Shown: positions 8,421-15,526, counted from the stretch's first letter. The stretch: 18,413 nucleotides of DNA from an uncultured Ruminococcus sp. (GCA_947173865.1 CAMWGS010000011.1:1-18413), one strand, 5' to 3'. Notes: generated by a model from the letters alone, not told the origin. Numbers and translations are program-made.

Positions 8421-9083
8421 ATGAGTATAAATATTGCAATTGACGGACCTGCCGGAGCAGGTAAAAGCACAATAGCAAAAATTGTGTCTGCTCATCTCGG
8501 ATATATTTATGTAGACACAGGAGCATTATACAGAACCATTGCACTTTATATAAAGGAAAATAATATTTCAGATAATAATATTCCGTCGTCGCTGAAAAAT
8601 GCTGAAGTTTCACTTAAATTTATTGATGGCACACAGAAGGTTTTTTTAGGAGACAGGGACGTTTCTGATATGATAAGAACTCCTGAGATTTCTATGGAGG
8701 CTTCAAGAACTTCCGCAATTCCTGCTGTCCGTGAGTATCTTTTCGGAACACAGCAGAAAATTGCAAGTGAAAATAATGTCATCATGGACGGAAGAGATAT
8801 TGGTACTGTTGTACTTCCGAATGCTGACGTAAAAATTTTCCTTACCGCTTCGGCAGAAGAACGAGCAAACAGACGTTACAGGGAACTTTCCGAAAAGCCT
8901 AATTGTCCGTGTTATGAGGAAATTTTGAGCGACATTATTGAACGTGACCACAATGACATGAATCGTCCCGTAGCACCTCTTAAACGGGCAGACGACGCTG
9001 TTCTTGTTGATACTACAAATCTTACTCTTGAACAGTCAGCAGACGAAATTATAAGAATAATAACCGAAAAGACAGGAAGGTGA
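8421..9083 (+). CDS. cmk: Cytidylate kinase
   Basis: Protein of 220 aa, the normal size for bacterial CMP kinase, which converts CMP/dCMP and ATP to the diphosphates in the cytosol. The P-loop is GPAGAGKS (residues 9-16) and is followed by YVDTGALYRTIAL, the CMP-binding signature. MDGRDIGTVVLPNADVKIFLTAS is the second characteristic block, and RDHNDMNRPVAPLKRADDA near the end carries the arginines of the lid and phosphate site. A good AAGGAG (8407-8412) lies 8 bases before ATG 8421. The end overlaps the region of the plsC start by a few bases at most, consistent with one operon. Confidence 0.97.
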   Translation: MSINIAIDGPAGAGKSTIAKIVSAHLGYIYVDTGALYRTIALYIKENNISDNNIPSSLKNAEVSLKFIDGTQKVFLGDRDVSDMIRTPEISMEASRTSAIPAVREYLFGTQQKIASENNVIMDGRDIGTVVLPNADVKIFLTASAEERANRRYRELSEKPNCPCYEEILSDIIERDHNDMNRPVAPLKRADDAVLVDTTNLTLEQSADEIIRIITEKTGR

Positions 9084-9088
9084 TATCT

Positions 9089-9706
9089 ATGTTTTATGCT
9101 GTTGCGAAGTTTCTTGTAAGGGTCGCCATGACAATAACTTTCAGTCTGCATTTTGAGGGCAGGGAAAATATTCCCGAAGACACCGCTGTTATATATGCCT
9201 CCAATCACCGTACCAACGCAGACCCTCCGCTTGTGGGCTGTGCAGTTCCGGGACAACACGCTTTCATGGCTAAGGAAGAACTTTTCAAAAACAAGTTTTT
9301 CGGTGGACTTATACGTTCACTCGGAGCGTTTCCTGTTTCAAGAGGCAAGGGCGACACAGGGGTTATTGATATGGCTGTCGAGGCTCTTGACAGTGGCAGA
9401 AGTCTTATGATTTTTCCCGAAGGTACTCGCTCAAAAGACGGTAAAGTACATAAAGGTCATTCGGGGGCGGCACTAATTTCGGCACGTTCGGGTAAACAGA
9501 TAATTCCTGTGGGTGTTGTATTCGGTGAAAAACTGAAATTCCGTACAAAAGTAACCGTTATTTACGGTAAGCCGATAAATCCCACAGAATACTGCGAAAT
9601 ATGCGACGAACCTAATCCTCGTCAGATTGTAAGGCTTAAAAATCGTTATATGGCTGACATAAAGGCTCTTGTTGAGGGCGAATCGGAGGACAGTAACAAT
9701 GAGTAA
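9089..9706 (+). CDS. plsC: 1-acyl-sn-glycerol-3-phosphate acyltransferase
   Basis: Protein of 205 aa with the PlsC motifs: NHRTNADPP (the catalytic HX4D, His40 and Asp45), GAFPVSRGKGD (block II) and FPEGTRS (block III, Glu111). It acylates lysophosphatidic acid to phosphatidic acid at the membrane in phospholipid synthesis. The N-terminal hydrophobic helix (about residues 2-20) likely anchors it. An in-frame GTG at 9080 exists, but AGGAAGG at 9074-9080 would overlap it; ATG 9089 is 8 bases from that site and is preferred. The last bases overlap the start of the ispH-rpsA gene. The substrate assignment is by family, since related acyltransferases share these motifs. Confidence 0.92.
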   Translation: MFYAVAKFLVRVAMTITFSLHFEGRENIPEDTAVIYASNHRTNADPPLVGCAVPGQHAFMAKEELFKNKFFGGLIRSLGAFPVSRGKGDTGVIDMAVEALDSGRSLMIFPEGTRSKDGKVHKGHSGAALISARSGKQIIPVGVVFGEKLKFRTKVTVIYGKPINPTEYCEICDEPNPRQIVRLKNRYMADIKALVEGESEDSNNE

Positions 9707-11642
9707 TATTACTGTTGCAGAATCCGCCGGTTTTTGTTTCGGAGTTGACAGAGCAGTTCAGATGGTGTATAATGAACTTGAAAAGGGTACGAAAGTCGCA
9801 ACACTCGGACCGATTATACATAATCAGGACGTTGTGAATGATATGTCGGAACGTGGTGCAAGAATTGTTGAGTCCGTTGACGAACTTGAACCCGATGAAA
9901 CCGTTGTTATACGTTCTCACGGCGTGGGCAGGGAAATATATGAACAAATCAGGACGAAAGGCAACAGAATGCTTGACGCTACCTGTCCTTTTGTCTCAAA
10001 GATTCATAAGATTGTTGACCGAAAAACAAAGGAAGGCTGTTTTATTCTTATAGCAGGTGATGCAAGTCACCCCGAAGTGCAGGGAATCGTTGGTCATTGT
10101 GACGAAAATTGCCTCGTTTTTAAGGATAATTTTGAGCTAAAAGACTTTTTTCAAAATCGTGAAAAAAATTTCAAAAAAACTCTTGCTTTTGTTGCCCAAA
10201 CGACGTATAATATATTAGTATGGGAAAAGTGTTTAAAGGAGATTCCGGAGAACGCACCCGATATCGTTATATTCGATACTATATGCAATGCCACAGACGC
10301 AAGACAGACAGATGCACGTGAGCTTGCTCAGAGGTCTGACATTATGCTCGTTGTAGGCGGACGGCATAGTTCCAATACTGTCAAACTCTATGAAGTGTGC
10401 AGCCGCTACTGCAAAACGTATCATATAGAAAATTCGGAAGAACTTCGTACTTTAAAGCTGCCCAGTGCTGAAAACATCGGCATTACTGCCGGAGCGTCCA
10501 CTCCGGCTTATATAATTAAGGAGGTACAAACCAAAATGGCAGAGATTGAAAAGGAAATGATTCAGGAAGAGGAGAATTTCGAGGAATTACTCGACCAGTC
10601 ATTCAAGAAAATACATACAGGAGAAAAAGTTAAAGGCACAGTTGTTGCTGTAAACAATACAGAGGCTATTGTTGACCTCGGTACAAAGCATACAGGCTAT
10701 GTTGCTCTTGATGACCTTACAGATGACGCTTCAAAGAAGCCCGAAGACATCGTAAGCGTTGGCGACGAAATCGAACTTGTTGTAATTAAGGTGAATGACG
10801 CTGAAGGCACTGCTGCTCTTTCCAAGAGAAAGGTTGACGAGCAGGCAGGTTACGAAACTATCGTTAAGGCTAAGGAAGAGGGAACAATTCTTGAAGGTGT
10901 TATCCAGCACGTTGTAAACAAGGGTGTTACACTCAATGTTCTCGGTGTAAGAGTATTTATCCCCGCTTCACAGACAGGTCTCCCGAGAGGAGCAGAACTT
11001 GAACAGCTTCTCAAGAAGAAAGTTGAATTCATGATTATTGAAGTTACTGAGGGCAGAAAGAGAGCTGTAGGTTCAATCAGAGCCGTACAGAATGCACGTA
11101 AGGAAGAAGCTAAGGCTAAGTTCTGGGAAACAGCTGCTGTAGGCGATACTTTCACAGGAAAGATTAAGTCTCTCACAAGCTTCGGTGCATTCGTTGACCT
11201 CGGCGGAATCGACGGAATGGTTCATATTTCCGAACTCTCATGGAAGAGACTCAAGCACCCGAGTGAAGTTGTAAGTGTCGGTGATACTCTTGAAGTTTAC
11301 ATCAAGGAACTCGACAAGGAAAGCAACAGAATTTCACTCGGTTACAAGAAGGCAGAAGACAATCCCTGGGAAATCTTTATGAACAACTATCAGGTTGGCG
11401 ACGTAGTTAAGGCTACTATCGTTTCTACTACTTCTTTCGGTGCATTCGCTCAGATTATTGACGGTGTTGACGGTCTTATCCACATTTCTCAGATTGCTGA
11501 CAGAAAGGTTGAGAACGTTAAAGACGTTCTTTCTGAAGGCGACGAAGTTGATGTTAAGATTATTGACATTGATGCAGATGCAAAGAGAATCAGCATTTCT
11601 ATCAGAGCTTTACTTGAGGACAACGCTGACGACGCTGAATAA
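9699..11642 (+). CDS. ispH-rpsA: Bifunctional IspH (HMBPP reductase) / ribosomal protein S1 fusion
   Basis: Protein of 647 aa. Residues 1-280 are IspH/LytB, the [4Fe-4S] enzyme ending the MEP isoprenoid pathway by reducing HMBPP to IPP and DMAPP. Cluster cysteines are Cys13 (GFCFGV), Cys96 (DATCPFV) and Cys196 (TICNATDARQ); histidines in IIHNQ, SHGVG and ASHPEVQG are the substrate ligands. Residues about 305-645 hold four S1 (OB-fold) RNA-binding repeats starting near 308, 393, 482 and 567; the last two have the strong SFGAF pattern. This fusion is known in many clostridia. The start is ATG 9699 with GGAGGA 8 bases upstream; an in-frame TTG at 9669 is rejected because it lies inside plsC without a binding site. 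A second strong start exists at codon 280 (see the separate entry). An intrinsic terminator follows. Confidence 0.95.
   Translation: MSNITVAESAGFCFGVDRAVQMVYNELEKGTKVATLGPIIHNQDVVNDMSERGARIVESVDELEPDETVVIRSHGVGREIYEQIRTKGNRMLDATCPFVSKIHKIVDRKTKEGCFILIAGDASHPEVQGIVGHCDENCLVFKDNFELKDFFQNREKNFKKTLAFVAQTTYNILVWEKCLKEIPENAPDIVIFDTICNATDARQTDARELAQRSDIMLVVGGRHSSNTVKLYEVCSRYCKTYHIENSEELRTLKLPSAENIGITAGASTPAYIIKEVQTKMAEIEKEMIQEEENFEELLDQSFKKIHTGEKVKGTVVAVNNTEAIVDLGTKHTGYVALDDLTDDASKKPEDIVSVGDEIELVVIKVNDAEGTAALSKRKVDEQAGYETIVKAKEEGTILEGVIQHVVNKGVTLNVLGVRVFIPASQTGLPRGAELEQLLKKKVEFMIIEVTEGRKRAVGSIRAVQNARKEEAKAKFWETAAVGDTFTGKIKSLTSFGAFVDLGGIDGMVHISELSWKRLKHPSEVVSVGDTLEVYIKELDKESNRISLGYKKAEDNPWEIFMNNYQVGDVVKATIVSTTSFGAFAQIIDGVDGLIHISQIADRKVENVKDVLSEGDEVDVKIIDIDADAKRISISIRALLEDNADDAE
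10517..10538 (+). promoter_or_regulatory. Internal ribosome binding site and in-frame ATG at the IspH/S1 junction
   Basis: TAAGGAGGT at 10517-10525, a 9-base match to the anti-Shine-Dalgarno sequence, lies 10 bases before an in-frame ATG at 10536 (codon 280 of the fusion). The ATG falls exactly where the IspH domain ends and an S1-like N-terminus (MAEIEKEM, then NFEELLDQSFKKI) begins. Initiation here would yield a free S1 protein of 368 aa. Part of the motif is constrained by the conserved IspH ending (I-K-E-V), so it could be fortuitous; the spacing and ATG make that less likely. Confidence 0.6.
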
Positions 11643-11662
11643 TTATAATTTTTTCAGTAATT

Positions 11663-11700
11663 AAGGGGGACTGTAAATTCTTGCAGTCCCTTTTTGTTTT
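11663..11700 (+). terminator. Intrinsic terminator after ispH-rpsA
   Basis: GGGACTG (11667-11673) pairs with CAGTCCC (11684-11690) around a 10-base loop, and TTTTTGTTTT follows directly. A-T and G-U pairs at the base can extend the stem. It closes the long housekeeping cluster and starts 20 bases after the stop codon. Confidence 0.92.
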
Positions 11701-11714
11701 AGTAGGAAGGGTAT

Positions 11715-12122
11715 ATGGAAAGATTTTTAAAGGCTCAGGAAGTACATTATACTCAGGCACTTTCCGAAATTAAAAACGGAAGAAAAAGTTCCCACTGGAT
11801 TTGGTATATATTTCCACAGCTTGCGGAACTCGGCAGAAGCAGTACGGCTAAGTATTATGGAATAAAGGACTTTGAGGAAGCAAGGGAATATATTTCACAC
11901 CCTTTACTTTGTGAAAGACTTGTTGAAATTTCGGAAGCACTTCTTGATAATGACTGTTCGGCGGTTGAAATACTGGGACATACAGACGCAATGAAAGTAA
12001 GGTCATGTATGACGCTGTTTCATATCGCTGACCAATTAGCAGAAGTTTTCGTCAAAGTTATTGATAAATTCTATGGCGGACAATACGACGAATTTACTCT
12101 TGACATTATTAAAGAAGGTTAG
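11715..12122 (+). CDS. DUF1810 family protein
   Basis: Protein of 135 aa matching DUF1810 over its whole length. It starts MERFLKAQEVHYTQALSEI, then the conserved GRKSSHWIWYIFPQLAELG, YYGIKDFEEAREYISHPLL, MKVRSCMTLF and FYGGQYDEFTLDII. It is a small cytosolic, mostly helical domain whose function is not established; some databases have called relatives calpastatin-like without evidence. No signal peptide or membrane segment is visible. AGGAAGGG at 11703-11710 supports ATG 11715. It begins just 15 bases after the terminator of the preceding operon, with no clear promoter of its own, so it may depend on read-through or a weak promoter. It is probably co-transcribed with the next gene (6-base gap). 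Confidence 0.88.
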   Translation: MERFLKAQEVHYTQALSEIKNGRKSSHWIWYIFPQLAELGRSSTAKYYGIKDFEEAREYISHPLLCERLVEISEALLDNDCSAVEILGHTDAMKVRSCMTLFHIADQLAEVFVKVIDKFYGGQYDEFTLDIIKEG

Positions 12123-12128
12123 CAATTT

Positions 12129-12677
12129 ATGAGCTGGATAAGATGTCATTGCGGTTATATAATACATGACAGTTCGGATTTTTTGAGTTACAAGGGTAGT
12201 ATCATGGCTGACCAAGATGAAAGCGATTTTTTTGACAGGGTAGAGGAAATAATAAAATCAGATAATCACGACAAGAATAGTTTGATGTGTGATTTTTTAT
12301 GTAAACTCAGCTATATGACAAAGACTGTTTATCAGTGTTCGCAATGCGGACGGCTTTATGTTGAAAGTGAAAATGAATTATTCTGTTTCACTCCTGAAAA
12401 CCACAATAATAACGGTGTTCTGAAATCAGTGGACAATGAAAACTGGAAAGGTTTTCTGCACGCTGAATGGAATGAAAAAAAGTCAGAATGGCAGGAGTAC
12501 AGGGGATATGTATTTGCAGATGTGAATTGTCCGTGTGAAAGCATTGAATCCGACGACAGACAGGAAATTATTGACGGATATTATCGTATATTTGAAAAAC
12601 TGAAAAAGTCAGGTGTACTGCGTTCTGCAATTTTGAAAATAAATAAAGAATTGATTCACGAATGGTCTTTTGAGTAA
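12129..12677 (+). CDS. Uncharacterised protein with paired cysteines (possible zinc-binding)
   Basis: I do not recognise a named family for this 182-aa protein. It begins MSWIRCHCGY with Cys6 and Cys8 and has CSQCG (Cys70, Cys73) followed by RLYVES. That set of four cysteines separated by a helical insert resembles a split zinc ribbon. Further cysteines at 54 and 58 and a CPCES near residue 135-140 are less regular. The middle (about 25-60) is acidic and probably helical. The protein looks cytosolic, with no signal peptide or membrane segment. AAGAAGG about 10 bases before ATG 12129 supports the start. The 6-base gap from the DUF1810 gene suggests one transcript. Coding is supported by length and composition; function is unknown. 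Confidence 0.75.
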   Translation: MSWIRCHCGYIIHDSSDFLSYKGSIMADQDESDFFDRVEEIIKSDNHDKNSLMCDFLCKLSYMTKTVYQCSQCGRLYVESENELFCFTPENHNNNGVLKSVDNENWKGFLHAEWNEKKSEWQEYRGYVFADVNCPCESIESDDRQEIIDGYYRIFEKLKKSGVLRSAILKINKELIHEWSFE

Positions 12678-12691
12678 AGTTCCGTATGAAC

Positions 12692-12720
12692 AAAGAATTT
12701 TATAAATTTTGCAATTCTTT
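12692..12720 (+). repeat. 8+8 bp perfect inverted repeat abutting the GH9-CBM3c gene promoter
   Basis: AAAGAATT at 12692-12699 is repeated inverted as AATTCTTT at 12713-12720. Equivalent positions are 21 bp apart, about two turns of DNA, and the right arm ends one base before the -35 box. This fits a dimeric regulator binding just upstream of RNA polymerase. As an RNA hairpin it would be AT-rich with a 13-base loop and no good T-run, so a terminator for the upstream gene is less likely. Confidence 0.5.
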
Positions 12721-12721
12721 A

Positions 12722-12750
12722 TTGACAAAATCGAATAAATATTGTATATT
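12722..12750 (+). promoter_or_regulatory. Consensus sigma-A promoter of the GH9-CBM3c gene
   Basis: A perfect TTGACA (12722-12727) is followed after exactly 17 bases by TATATT (12745-12750). The start site would be near 12757, giving a leader of about 30 nt to the ATG at 12787. The match is close to ideal, implying strong basal activity unless repressed through the adjacent inverted repeat. Confidence 0.85.
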
Positions 12751-12786
12751 AAAATTATACTAATTAACGGAGAGGGGTTAATATTT

Positions 12787-15228
12787 ATGATTTTCAAGAA
12801 AATTACTGCGGCGGTTTCTGCTCTTGCACTTTCAGCAGGAATGGCAGCTTATATGCCTGCAAATACTGCCGTAAACATTAACGCAAATGCCGCAGATATA
12901 GAAGTAAACTATGCGGAAGCACTCCAGAAGTCAATGTTTTTCTATGAAGTTCAGCAGGCAGGTATTCTTCCTGAATGGAACTCTGTTTCATGGCGTGCTG
13001 ATTCCATGGTAAAAGAGGACGGAACACCGTCGGATATTATTGACGGCGGTTGGTTCGATGCAGGTGACCACCTGAAATTCACCCTTACAAATGCCTATAC
13101 TGCGTCTGTTCTTTCATGGGGTCTTATTGAATATAAAGACGCAGTCAAGAAAGCAGGTTTATATGACCTGTATCTGAAAAATCTCAAGTGGGGACTTGAC
13201 TACGTTGCCGCATGTGATTTGGGTGACAAGGTTATCGGTACTATCGGTGAAGACGGATTTGACCATGTATGGTATGGAAGTCCCGAAGTGTACATGAGAA
13301 AATTCAATCTCAAGAACGATACAGAGGAAAGACCTTATGATACCATAACAAACTGTACTACAATAGCAGAAATGGCAGCAGCTATGGCAGGCGGATATAT
13401 TGTGTTCAAGGACGAAGACCCAGAGGCTGCCAAAAGTTATCTCGAACACGCTGAAAGTCTTTTTAAACTCGCAAATGATGTATGGGCTGAAAACGGTGCA
13501 GATGCAAATAAGGATCAAGGTATTCAGGGAAAATATTACAATACAATAAATAATCAGGGTACAGACAATTTCATTGATGAACTTATGTATGCGGCTAACT
13601 GGATGTATATGGCAACAGGCGACCAGTCGTATCTTGACAAGTGTGAAAAGGAATATATTCCGCTGTTTCCTAAGGAAAGCCAGTCTACAGATAAGAAGTA
13701 TACATGGGGCTTCTGCTGGGACGATACAACACAGGCTGCGGCACTTCTTTATGCTATAAATACCGGCAAGCAGGAGTGGATTGACCATGTTTCACATCAT
13801 ATTGATTATATGATTGGTGGCTACAACGGCAAAAAGCCTGTAGGTGGCTGGACTCCTGACGGCATGACTGTCGTTGATGGTGCAGGCTGGGGAACTCTCA
13901 GATATGCGGAAAATGCGGCTTGGCTTGCAAAGCTTTCCTGTGACACTATTTTCAAGGACAATGCACAGCTTTCTGAAAAGTATAATACATGGGCAAAGAA
14001 AATGATGGATTATGCTTTTGGTGATAATGACCTTGGACTTTGCTATGTTGTCGGAATGGGAGAAAAGAACCCCGTGAATATCCACCATAGAGGTGCTTCG
14101 GGTATACATGATGACCACTGGAATGAACTCGGTACGCCCGAACCCGAAACCGATGACGGCTGGCAGAGAGAATATGCACACGTTCTTTACGGTGCTCTGG
14201 AGGGAGGACCTAATCCGGACGGAACTTTCAAGGACGATAACGGCTCATATGTCAATACAGAAGTGGCTATTGACTATAATGCCGGATATACTGCCGCACT
14301 GTGTGCATTACTTGATGATTACGGCGGAGAAAAACTTGCCGATTTCCCACAGCCCGAAACTCCGAAATGGGCAGAATGGAAAATTGCAGCATCTCTCAAC
14401 GGCTCGGGCAACAGTTATACAGAAATCAAGGCGTGGGCAATGAATCATACCGCATGGCCGGCAAGAGTAGCAAAAAATATCAAGTACAGATATTATTTCG
14501 ATGTTTCGGAAGTTCTTGAAGCAGGTTTATCTGTCGATGATATTACTGTAAAAATCGGTTCACAGCAGTATCAGGAAGGAAAGCAGGGACACGCTACAAC
14601 TACAGGTAAGCCAATAAAATATGATGGTGACCCATTAGGCAATACTTATTATGCCGAAATCGTATTTGAGGACGGCAGAGCTATTATGCCTACAGGTCAG
14701 AGTGAACACAGAGACGAAGTTCAGTTCAGAATATCAATTCCCGATGCCGTTGACGGCAAGCCTACCAAAGGTGCTTGGGACCCGACAAATGACTGGTCTT
14801 ATGAAGGCGTTGAAGATGCTCCGAATGAGCTGAAATATAAAGCCGCACTCAACGACCACATCACAATGTATGTTGATGATGTTCTTGTCTGGGGTACTGA
14901 ACCCGACGGTACTAAACCCGAAGTTACAGAGCCTACAAAGCCTACCCAACCCGATACAACCAATCCGTCAGGCAGCGATAAAACTTTATTTGGTGATGCT
15001 GATGAAAGCGGTAAAGTCAATATAAATGATGCAGTATTAATAATGCAGTCAATTGCAAACCCCGATAAATATACGCTTACACCACAGGGTAAAATCAATG
15101 CAGATGTTATTGACAACGGTAATGGCATTACCAATTCAGATGCTCTTGCTATTCAGTATGTTGAGTCAAGAACTATAACGCTTTCTGACTTTCCTATGAC
15201 ATCAGAAGAACTTGAAAAACTGCAATAA
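12787..15228 (+). CDS. Cellulosomal family 9 cellulase, GH9-CBM3c-dockerin
   Basis: Secreted protein of 813 aa. A signal peptide (basic MIFKK, hydrophobic core, likely cut after ANA at residue 35) leads directly into the GH9 domain (about 38-525). Catalytic residues: WFDAGDH with Asp91 (general base) and Asp94, HHR at 433-435, and proton donor Glu492 in NTEVAIDYNAG. A CBM3c module follows (about 526-700), then a Pro/Thr linker (about 705-730) and a dockerin with calcium loops at 737-748 and 773-785. GH9-CBM3c enzymes are typically processive endoglucanases that cut beta-1,4-glucan; the dockerin should attach it to a scaffoldin cohesin on the cell surface. ATG 12787 is chosen because GGAGAGGGG is 9 bases upstream and the signal peptide begins there. 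The longer TTG-initiated frame from 12742 lies inside the promoter. It has its own promoter and terminator. Confidence 0.95.
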   Translation: MIFKKITAAVSALALSAGMAAYMPANTAVNINANAADIEVNYAEALQKSMFFYEVQQAGILPEWNSVSWRADSMVKEDGTPSDIIDGGWFDAGDHLKFTLTNAYTASVLSWGLIEYKDAVKKAGLYDLYLKNLKWGLDYVAACDLGDKVIGTIGEDGFDHVWYGSPEVYMRKFNLKNDTEERPYDTITNCTTIAEMAAAMAGGYIVFKDEDPEAAKSYLEHAESLFKLANDVWAENGADANKDQGIQGKYYNTINNQGTDNFIDELMYAANWMYMATGDQSYLDKCEKEYIPLFPKESQSTDKKYTWGFCWDDTTQAAALLYAINTGKQEWIDHVSHHIDYMIGGYNGKKPVGGWTPDGMTVVDGAGWGTLRYAENAAWLAKLSCDTIFKDNAQLSEKYNTWAKKMMDYAFGDNDLGLCYVVGMGEKNPVNIHHRGASGIHDDHWNELGTPEPETDDGWQREYAHVLYGALEGGPNPDGTFKDDNGSYVNTEVAIDYNAGYTAALCALLDDYGGEKLADFPQPETPKWAEWKIAASLNGSGNSYTEIKAWAMNHTAWPARVAKNIKYRYYFDVSEVLEAGLSVDDITVKIGSQQYQEGKQGHATTTGKPIKYDGDPLGNTYYAEIVFEDGRAIMPTGQSEHRDEVQFRISIPDAVDGKPTKGAWDPTNDWSYEGVEDAPNELKYKAALNDHITMYVDDVLVWGTEPDGTKPEVTEPTKPTQPDTTNPSGSDKTLFGDADESGKVNINDAVLIMQSIANPDKYTLTPQGKINADVIDNGNGITNSDALAIQYVESRTITLSDFPMTSEELEKLQ

Positions 15229-15262
15229 GATATAAATTGCAACTTATTAACAATATATATTC

Positions 15263-15293
15263 AAAAGGGAGCTGGTCTCCCTTTTTCTTTTTT
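15263..15293 (+). terminator. Intrinsic terminator after the GH9-CBM3c gene
   Basis: AAAAGGGAG (15263-15271) pairs perfectly with CTCCCTTTT (15277-15285) around a 5-base loop, followed by TCTTTTTTT. It makes the first cellulase gene monocistronic and separates it from the second. Confidence 0.93.
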
Positions 15294-15363
15294 TACGGCT
15301 TGTATGAAATGCACAAAAAAAGTATCGTGTCATTAGGAGAATAAACGAAATTTAAAAAAGCTA

Positions 15364-15392
15364 TTTACTTTTTTTTCAGGATATAATATAAT
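15364..15392 (+). promoter_or_regulatory. Sigma-A promoter of the CBM4-Ig-GH9 gene
   Basis: TTTACT (15364-15369) is followed after 17 bases by a perfect TATAAT (15387-15392). A second overlapping TATAAT at 15382-15387 has no partner at good spacing. The start site would be about 15399, so the transcript would begin at the first hairpin of the leader. Confidence 0.75.
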
Positions 15393-15397
15393 AAGAT

Positions 15398-15526
15398 TGG
15401 TAAGTAAAAAGGTTTGGTGCAAGTCTGTTTCAGGACAACCGCTTACCATTATTTTTGGTATAATCGTAGTGTTTGCACTGGCACTGCGTTATAATTAAAT
15501 TTATATTTTTCAGGGAGGGCACTATA
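15398..15526 (+). promoter_or_regulatory. Structured 5' leader of the CBM4-Ig-GH9 gene (two hairpins)
   Basis: The untranslated leader is about 130 nt long. Hairpin 1: TGGTAAG (15398-15404) pairs with CTTACCA (15442-15448), enclosing GGTT/AACC (15411-15414 with 15437-15440) and an inner GTCTG/CAGGAC stem. Hairpin 2: TATAA-T-CGTAGTG (15459-15471) pairs with CACTGCGTTATA (15482-15493), a 12-bp stem with one bulged T, one G-U pair and a 10-base loop. A strong binding site AGGGAGGG (15512-15519) follows outside both. I do not recognise a known riboswitch class. It could be a regulatory RNA or a 5' structure that stabilises the mRNA. Confidence 0.55.

Noticed and set aside
9669..9698. Upstream TTG start for ispH-rpsA
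   Set aside because: It is inside plsC with no ribosome binding site, whereas ATG 9699 has GGAGGA at ideal spacing and matches IspH N-termini.
163..9947. Many minus-strand open frames of 60-140 codons opposite the housekeeping genes
   Set aside because: Each lies wholly opposite a well-supported + strand gene, has no recognisable domain, and is explained by the mirror of codon bias.
11644..11649. TATAAT just after ispH-rpsA as a promoter for the DUF1810 gene
   Set aside because: No -35-like hexamer lies 16-18 bases upstream, and transcription would start immediately before the terminator hairpin.
13159..13788. Minus-strand open frame of 209 codons opposite the first GH9 domain
   Set aside because: It is antisense to the conserved catalytic domain, shows no family resemblance and is rich in Cys, His and Ile as expected of a shadow frame.
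15398..15493. c-di-GMP, cobalamin or guanidine riboswitch before the second cellulase
   Set aside because: Short resemblances (GGTGCAAGTC, CAGGACAA) occur, but the conserved cores and helix arrangements of those classes are absent.
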